Of a stretch of DNA of 16,046 nt, positions 13,985 through 16,046 are shown one piece after another (position 1 is the stretch's first letter; the number at the start of each line of letters is the position of its first letter). A program made the translations under genes and the position numbers. The stretch is from positions 1 through 16,046 of the forward strand of contig NZOF01000017.1 of the NCBI GenBank assembly GCA_002695185.1. The letters are read 5' to 3'. The DNA is from Erythrobacter sp. (lineage in GTDB: Bacteria > Pseudomonadota > Alphaproteobacteria > Sphingomonadales > Sphingomonadaceae). The notes beneath the pieces are model-generated. The model was not told the DNA's origin. It searched no databases and worked only from the letters and a program-made list of their open reading frames with translations.

Positions 13985-14524
13985 CTATTCATGCTCCAAA
14001 AATGCTTGGATTGCGGTCAGGTCTGCTGATGGCACGCCTTCCGTTTGCATGTCTGGAATGGCTGCGCGCAAGACCTCAACGGCGTGCAGTTCATGCACAG
14101 TTAGCCATCGTCTCCGCGGGCGGGGTTCAGCCGCTACTTCACGCATGACAGCGCGCTGTTCGTTCGAGAGATCTTTCAAGGGGCAGCCCAGCACAGCCTC
14201 CAGCTCATTCGCCAAGTTATCAGATGCCGATAGTCGCCTGCCCTCTGTCAGAAGGTGCCATGAAATGTCAGGATGCCTTTGCCTCACAACCGCTTGCAAA
14301 AAAGCAGCTTTATCGATTCCGAGGGTGTCAGCCAATTCTTCGGCTCGGTCGATGGGAATTGGCGCTCGTCCGAGAGCCATATGACTCAACACCACCGCTG
14401 TCTTGTAGCCCATCTGCTTACCGATCTGGCGGATGCTCAAGCCCTGCTCATGCTTCGCCCTGGCCAAGCCTTCAGAGAGCATTCGTGCGGCAGTCGTGTC
14501 AGCTAGGGGGTATTCATCGCTCAT
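13985..14524 (-). CDS. XRE-type helix-turn-helix transcriptional regulator
   Basis: A 179-residue protein with a lambda-repressor-like helix-turn-helix at about residues 18-75 (GLSIRQIGKQMGYKTAVVLS, then PIPIDRAEELADTLGI). The C-terminal half, about 85-175, is helical without a recognised domain. The ATG at 14524-14522 is preferred over an in-frame upstream start at 14560, because the protein then begins just before the DNA-binding domain and the start lies outside the 14545-14556 palindrome. It is divergent from the integrase operon and reads toward the HUH-like gene (gap 79 bp). Palindromic sites flank it on both sides, so it is the best candidate for the regulator of both the integrase promoter and the HUH-like gene. 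No S24 cleavage domain is seen. Confidence 0.85.
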   Translation of the reverse strand: MSDEYPLADTTAARMLSEGLARAKHEQGLSIRQIGKQMGYKTAVVLSHMALGRAPIPIDRAEELADTLGIDKAAFLQAVVRQRHPDISWHLLTEGRRLSASDNLANELEAVLGCPLKDLSNEQRAVMREVAAEPRPRRRWLTVHELHAVEVLRAAIPDMQTEGVPSADLTAIQAFLEHE

Positions 14525-14544
14525 GCGCGATGTATGGCATTCAG

Positions 14545-14603
14545 CATGCGCGCATGTCAATTACCACTTGAAGCAATCGCAATTGCGTGGTAAATGCCAC
14601 GCA
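14545..14603. promoter_or_regulatory. Divergent promoter region with overlapping operator palindromes
   Basis: Between the XRE regulator and the integrase operon are several perfect dyads. CATGCGCGCATG is a 12-bp palindrome (14545-14556). TTACCAC (14561-14567) pairs with GTGGTAA (14587-14593) and encloses GCAAT (14573-14577) / ATTGC (14582-14586). TGCGTGG (14584-14590) pairs with CCACGCA (14597-14603), ending at the start codon of the small gene. The stacking of sites over the start points to tight repression. Confidence 0.6.
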
Positions 14604-14800
14604 TGAATGATACTCCCCTCATCAAGTTCCCTCGATCACCAGAGATCAAGCGGGCAATTGCTGCTGTTACCAAAGCTGGCGTCGTAGTCGGCTCTATCGA
14701 AATCTCCCCCAGCGGTGCGCTGCGAATCTACGCTGCGACCGGAAACCCCGAACCAGCTGCGAACGACTTCGATGAATGGGAAAGGCGAGGCGCTCTTTGA
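14603..14800 (+). CDS. Small conserved-type protein preceding the integrase
   Basis: A 65-residue protein (68 if the ATG at 14594 is used): MNDTPLIKFPRSPEIKRAI, a helix, then beta-like VVVGSIEISPSGALRIYA and an acidic end DFDEWERRGAL. It resembles small proteins of unknown function that often precede tyrosine integrase genes in alphaproteobacterial mobile elements; that likeness is from memory of the pattern, not a search. Its stop codon overlaps the likely integrase start (TTGA), so the two are probably translated together. It could be a recombination directionality factor or an integrase accessory, but it has no obvious winged-helix motif. Neither possible ATG has a good ribosome site. Confidence 0.65.
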   Translation: MNDTPLIKFPRSPEIKRAIAAVTKAGVVVGSIEISPSGALRIYAATGNPEPAANDFDEWERRGAL

Positions 14801-15894
14801 TCTCCGGTCTTCACTTCGTCACAAAGAAGCGCGCGGGCAAACTAACTCTCCACTACGTCTATGCCTGGCGCGGAGGTCCGCTGATCGCGAAACGTGAAGG
14901 TGGTGGGAAACCGATTCTCACTACTGCCGAAATCAAGGCTGCCATCGAAGCGATCGAGCGCAATGCGACGCCGGACAGCAAAACGCTGTCGGCGCTCGTT
15001 CGGGAATGGGAGCGCAGTCCGGCTTGGAAGAACCTAGCGATCTCCACGAAAAAGACCTGGTCCAGTTACATCAAGCAGATCATCGAACGTTGGGGGCAGA
15101 CGCCCCTTTCCGTTTGGCACGACCCGCGCATGAAGGCGAAAGTTGTTCGGTGGCGAGACGAGCGCGCTGCCACGCCGCGAGGTGCTGACCTCGGCGTCAT
15201 GGTGCTTCGCGAACTGCTGAAATTCGGATGCCTCCATGGTCGCGTCCTCATCAACGTCGCGGAGGGTATTCCGACCCTTTACCGGAATGGGCAGCGCGCC
15301 GAGATCATCTGGACCGACGAAGACATCGACCGTTTCGCGTTCGAGGCGAAGCGAATGGATAAGCTTCATGTGCTCGACGGATTGCGGCTCTGTGCGGTCA
15401 CAGGGCTGCGACGTGAGGACCTTGTCACAGTGAGCCGCTCGGACGTCTATGACTTCGCAATCGTCAAGCGCGCGCTGAAGACCAGCCGCGGTCGGCGTCG
15501 AACAGCTTCGATGCCGAGGATACCAGAGCTTGACCTGCTTCTTCAGGAACTGGACACGCGGCAGCGTGAAGAGGGAGTAACCACCTTGCTCGTCAATAGT
15601 CGCGGCAAGCCGTGGAGTGGTGATGGTTTCGGAGGTTCGTTCAATCGCGTTCGTGACGCGGCAGGGATTGTTTTCACCGACCCTGATACGGGAGAGAAGA
15701 AGCGCAAACACCTGCACGACGTTCGCGGGACATTTGCGACACGCCTCATCCTTTCTGGCCTGACCGACGCGGAGGTAGCGGAAATCATGGCGTGGTCGGT
15801 TGAAAAGGTGTCGGGTATTCGCCGAACCTATGTTGACCAATCGCGCGCTATCGTGGCAATCGGCGAGCGCATCATGAAGAGCAGTGTAAACTGA
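14797..15894 (+). CDS. int: Tyrosine site-specific integrase
   Basis: A 365-residue phage-type integrase (372 from the ATG at 14776). Counting from that ATG, a SAM-like core-binding domain (about 65-165, LSALVREWERSPAWKNLA) precedes the catalytic domain. There Arg212 lies in TGLRRED, His314 and Arg317 in HLHDVRGTFATRL, Trp340 in IMAWS (the usual second His/Trp position), and Tyr352 in RRTYVD as nucleophile. A basic N-terminal segment (about 10-45, HYVYAWRGG) should bind arm sites. TTG at 14797 is preferred as start, because GGCGAGG stands six bases before it and it overlaps the stop of the small gene; the ATG at 14776 has no ribosome site. It inserts and, with a directionality factor, excises the element at the tRNA-Gly core next door. 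The active-site set is complete. Confidence 0.95.
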   Translation: MISGLHFVTKKRAGKLTLHYVYAWRGGPLIAKREGGGKPILTTAEIKAAIEAIERNATPDSKTLSALVREWERSPAWKNLAISTKKTWSSYIKQIIERWGQTPLSVWHDPRMKAKVVRWRDERAATPRGADLGVMVLRELLKFGCLHGRVLINVAEGIPTLYRNGQRAEIIWTDEDIDRFAFEAKRMDKLHVLDGLRLCAVTGLRREDLVTVSRSDVYDFAIVKRALKTSRGRRRTASMPRIPELDLLLQELDTRQREEGVTTLLVNSRGKPWSGDGFGGSFNRVRDAAGIVFTDPDTGEKKRKHLHDVRGTFATRLILSGLTDAEVAEIMAWSVEKVSGIRRTYVDQSRAIVAIGERIMKSSVN

Positions 15895-15903
15895 CCTGTA
15901 AAC
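15885..15903 (+). promoter_or_regulatory. Candidate integrase arm-type sites, right end (2 x TGTAAAC)
   Basis: TGTAAAC at 15885-15891 and 15897-15903, 12 bases apart, in the same orientation as the two copies near attL. The first overlaps the last integrase codons (GTA AAC TGA), and the second overlaps the terminator stem. The word was not noticed elsewhere in the window. Confidence 0.6.
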
Positions 15904-15927
15904 CGCTTGTTGGCCCAGGTCATTTTT
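15892..15927 (+). terminator. Intrinsic terminator of the integrase operon
   Basis: TGACCTG (15892-15898) and CAGGTCA (15916-15922) form a perfect 7-bp stem round a 17-base loop, followed directly by TTTTT (15923-15927). The stem starts at the integrase stop codon. It should keep integrase transcription from running into the tRNA-Gly gene. Confidence 0.65.
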
Positions 15928-15942
15928 CTGTTATTCTACAAT
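15910..15942 (+). promoter_or_regulatory. Element-supplied promoter for tRNA-Gly, candidate
   Basis: After integration the intact tRNA is preceded by element DNA, not by the host promoter. Candidate boxes are TTGGCC (15910-15915) with TATTCT (15932-15937) at a 16-base spacing; TACAAT at 15937-15942 looks better but is very close to the tRNA 5' end. The tRNA must be read from here or by read-through. Confidence 0.4.
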
Positions 15943-15947
15943 GCTTT

Positions 15948-15993
15948 GCGGGTGTAGCTCAATGGTAGAGCAGCAGCTTCCCAAGCTGACGAC
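15948..15993 (+). repeat. attR: 46-bp core inside the tRNA-Gly gene
   Basis: Identical to 412-457. It covers the tRNA from its first base to just past the anticodon stem, so strand exchange most likely took place in or near the anticodon-loop inverted repeat CAGCTTCCCAAGCTG (15974-15988), the usual type of crossover site for integrases that use anticodon arms. Confidence 0.93.
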
Positions 15994-16021
15994 GAGGGTT
16001 CGATTCCCTTCACCCGCTCCA
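15948..16021 (+). tRNA. tRNA-Gly (anticodon CCC)
   Basis: A 74-base gene with encoded CCA. The acceptor stem is GCGGGTG/CACCCGC with discriminator T, the D stem is GCTC/GAGC, the anticodon loop is TTCCCAA (anticodon CCC, reading GGG), and the T arm contains GGTTCGATTCC. The 5' 46 bases are the right-hand att core contributed by the element, and the 3' 28 bases are host sequence. The hybrid is identical to the original tRNA as far as the duplicated half shows, so function should be preserved. Confidence 0.97.
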
Positions 16022-16046
16022 GATTTCCTCGCATGCCTCAAGATAA

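Larger units (their letters stand above)
412..15993. mobile_element. Integrative element inserted in tRNA-Gly(CCC)
   Basis: A 46-bp perfect direct repeat at 412-457 and 15948-15993 bounds the region. The left copy breaks off after the anticodon arm; the right copy continues into a complete tRNA-Gly. A tyrosine integrase gene ends 53 bp before the right repeat. The repeat unit is about 15.54 kb. Inside are a phage-type repressor, IS110-like element, Fic/HTH pair, serine recombinase, type I restriction-modification operon, regulators and an HUH-like protein. I see no relaxase of the usual large size, type IV secretion, coupling protein, capsid or terminase genes. It therefore looks like a non-conjugative integrative element carrying defence genes, or a satellite-like one. 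That classification is inference; the boundaries are read directly. Confidence 0.9.

Noticed and set aside
13258..14148. 296-codon plus-strand open frame over the HUH-like gene
   Set aside because: It covers hairpins, runs antisense to two better-supported genes, starts without a ribosome site and shows no recognisable domain; GC-rich DNA gives such frames.
1..16046. CRISPR array, conjugation or virion genes
   Set aside because: No regularly spaced direct repeats of 25-40 bases, and no protein resembling type IV secretion, coupling proteins, large relaxases, capsid, portal or terminase large subunit was found.

Overview
The window looks like an alphaproteobacterial chromosome segment, most likely a sphingomonad-type genome. 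This rests on general look: high G+C, alphaproteobacterial-style tRNA-Gly(CCC) and gene families; no database search was possible. Host DNA occupies only the two edges: the 5' part of a PLP-dependent cysteine synthase-family gene (minus strand, 1-296) and the 3' half of a tRNA-Gly gene plus 25 bases at the right end. Between them lies an integrated element of about 15.5 kb. It is bounded by a 46-bp perfect direct repeat (412-457 and 15948-15993), which is the 5' half of the tRNA-Gly gene through the anticodon arm. The left copy is a truncated tRNA. The right copy is joined to the host 3' half and makes an intact tRNA, now read from DNA that came with the element. A tyrosine integrase sits at the right end, and four copies of TGTAAAC lie just inside the two att cores (two per end, all the same way round) as candidate integrase arm sites.

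From left to right the element holds: an S24/LexA-fold phage-type repressor (minus); an IS110/IS1111-type insertion sequence with a DEDD-Ser recombinase and a hairpin-rich 3' stretch that is a candidate bridge/seek RNA; a Fic protein and its HTH partner ('mobile mystery proteins' B and A, toxin-antitoxin-like); a small serine recombinase with inverted repeats upstream; and a four-gene type I restriction-modification operon (minus strand, order hsdM - hsdS - DUF4268/PD-(D/E)XK-like gene - hsdR) in which every junction is a 4-nt ATGA overlap. Then come a protein of unknown function built of two repeats; a small HTH protein; a highly structured intergenic stretch with an evenly spaced CATG array and a 14-bp perfect inverted repeat; a 153-residue protein with HUH-endonuclease-like motifs; an XRE-type regulator; and, divergently, a small protein translationally coupled to the integrase.

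As a whole this is a defence-carrying integrative element without visible conjugation or virion genes. Restriction-modification, the DUF4268 putative nuclease and the Fic/HTH pair are the cargo. Integrase, the small protein before it, the HUH-like protein and the regulators look like the mobility and maintenance core. A shared operator-like palindrome (TGCGTG-N8-CACGCA) lies upstream of the HUH-like gene and again in the divergent regulator/integrase promoter region, so one regulator may control replication-like and integration functions together. The most interesting points are the HUH-like protein beside the structured intergenic DNA, the repeat protein, the nuclease-like fourth gene inside the type I operon, and takeover of the host tRNA promoter.
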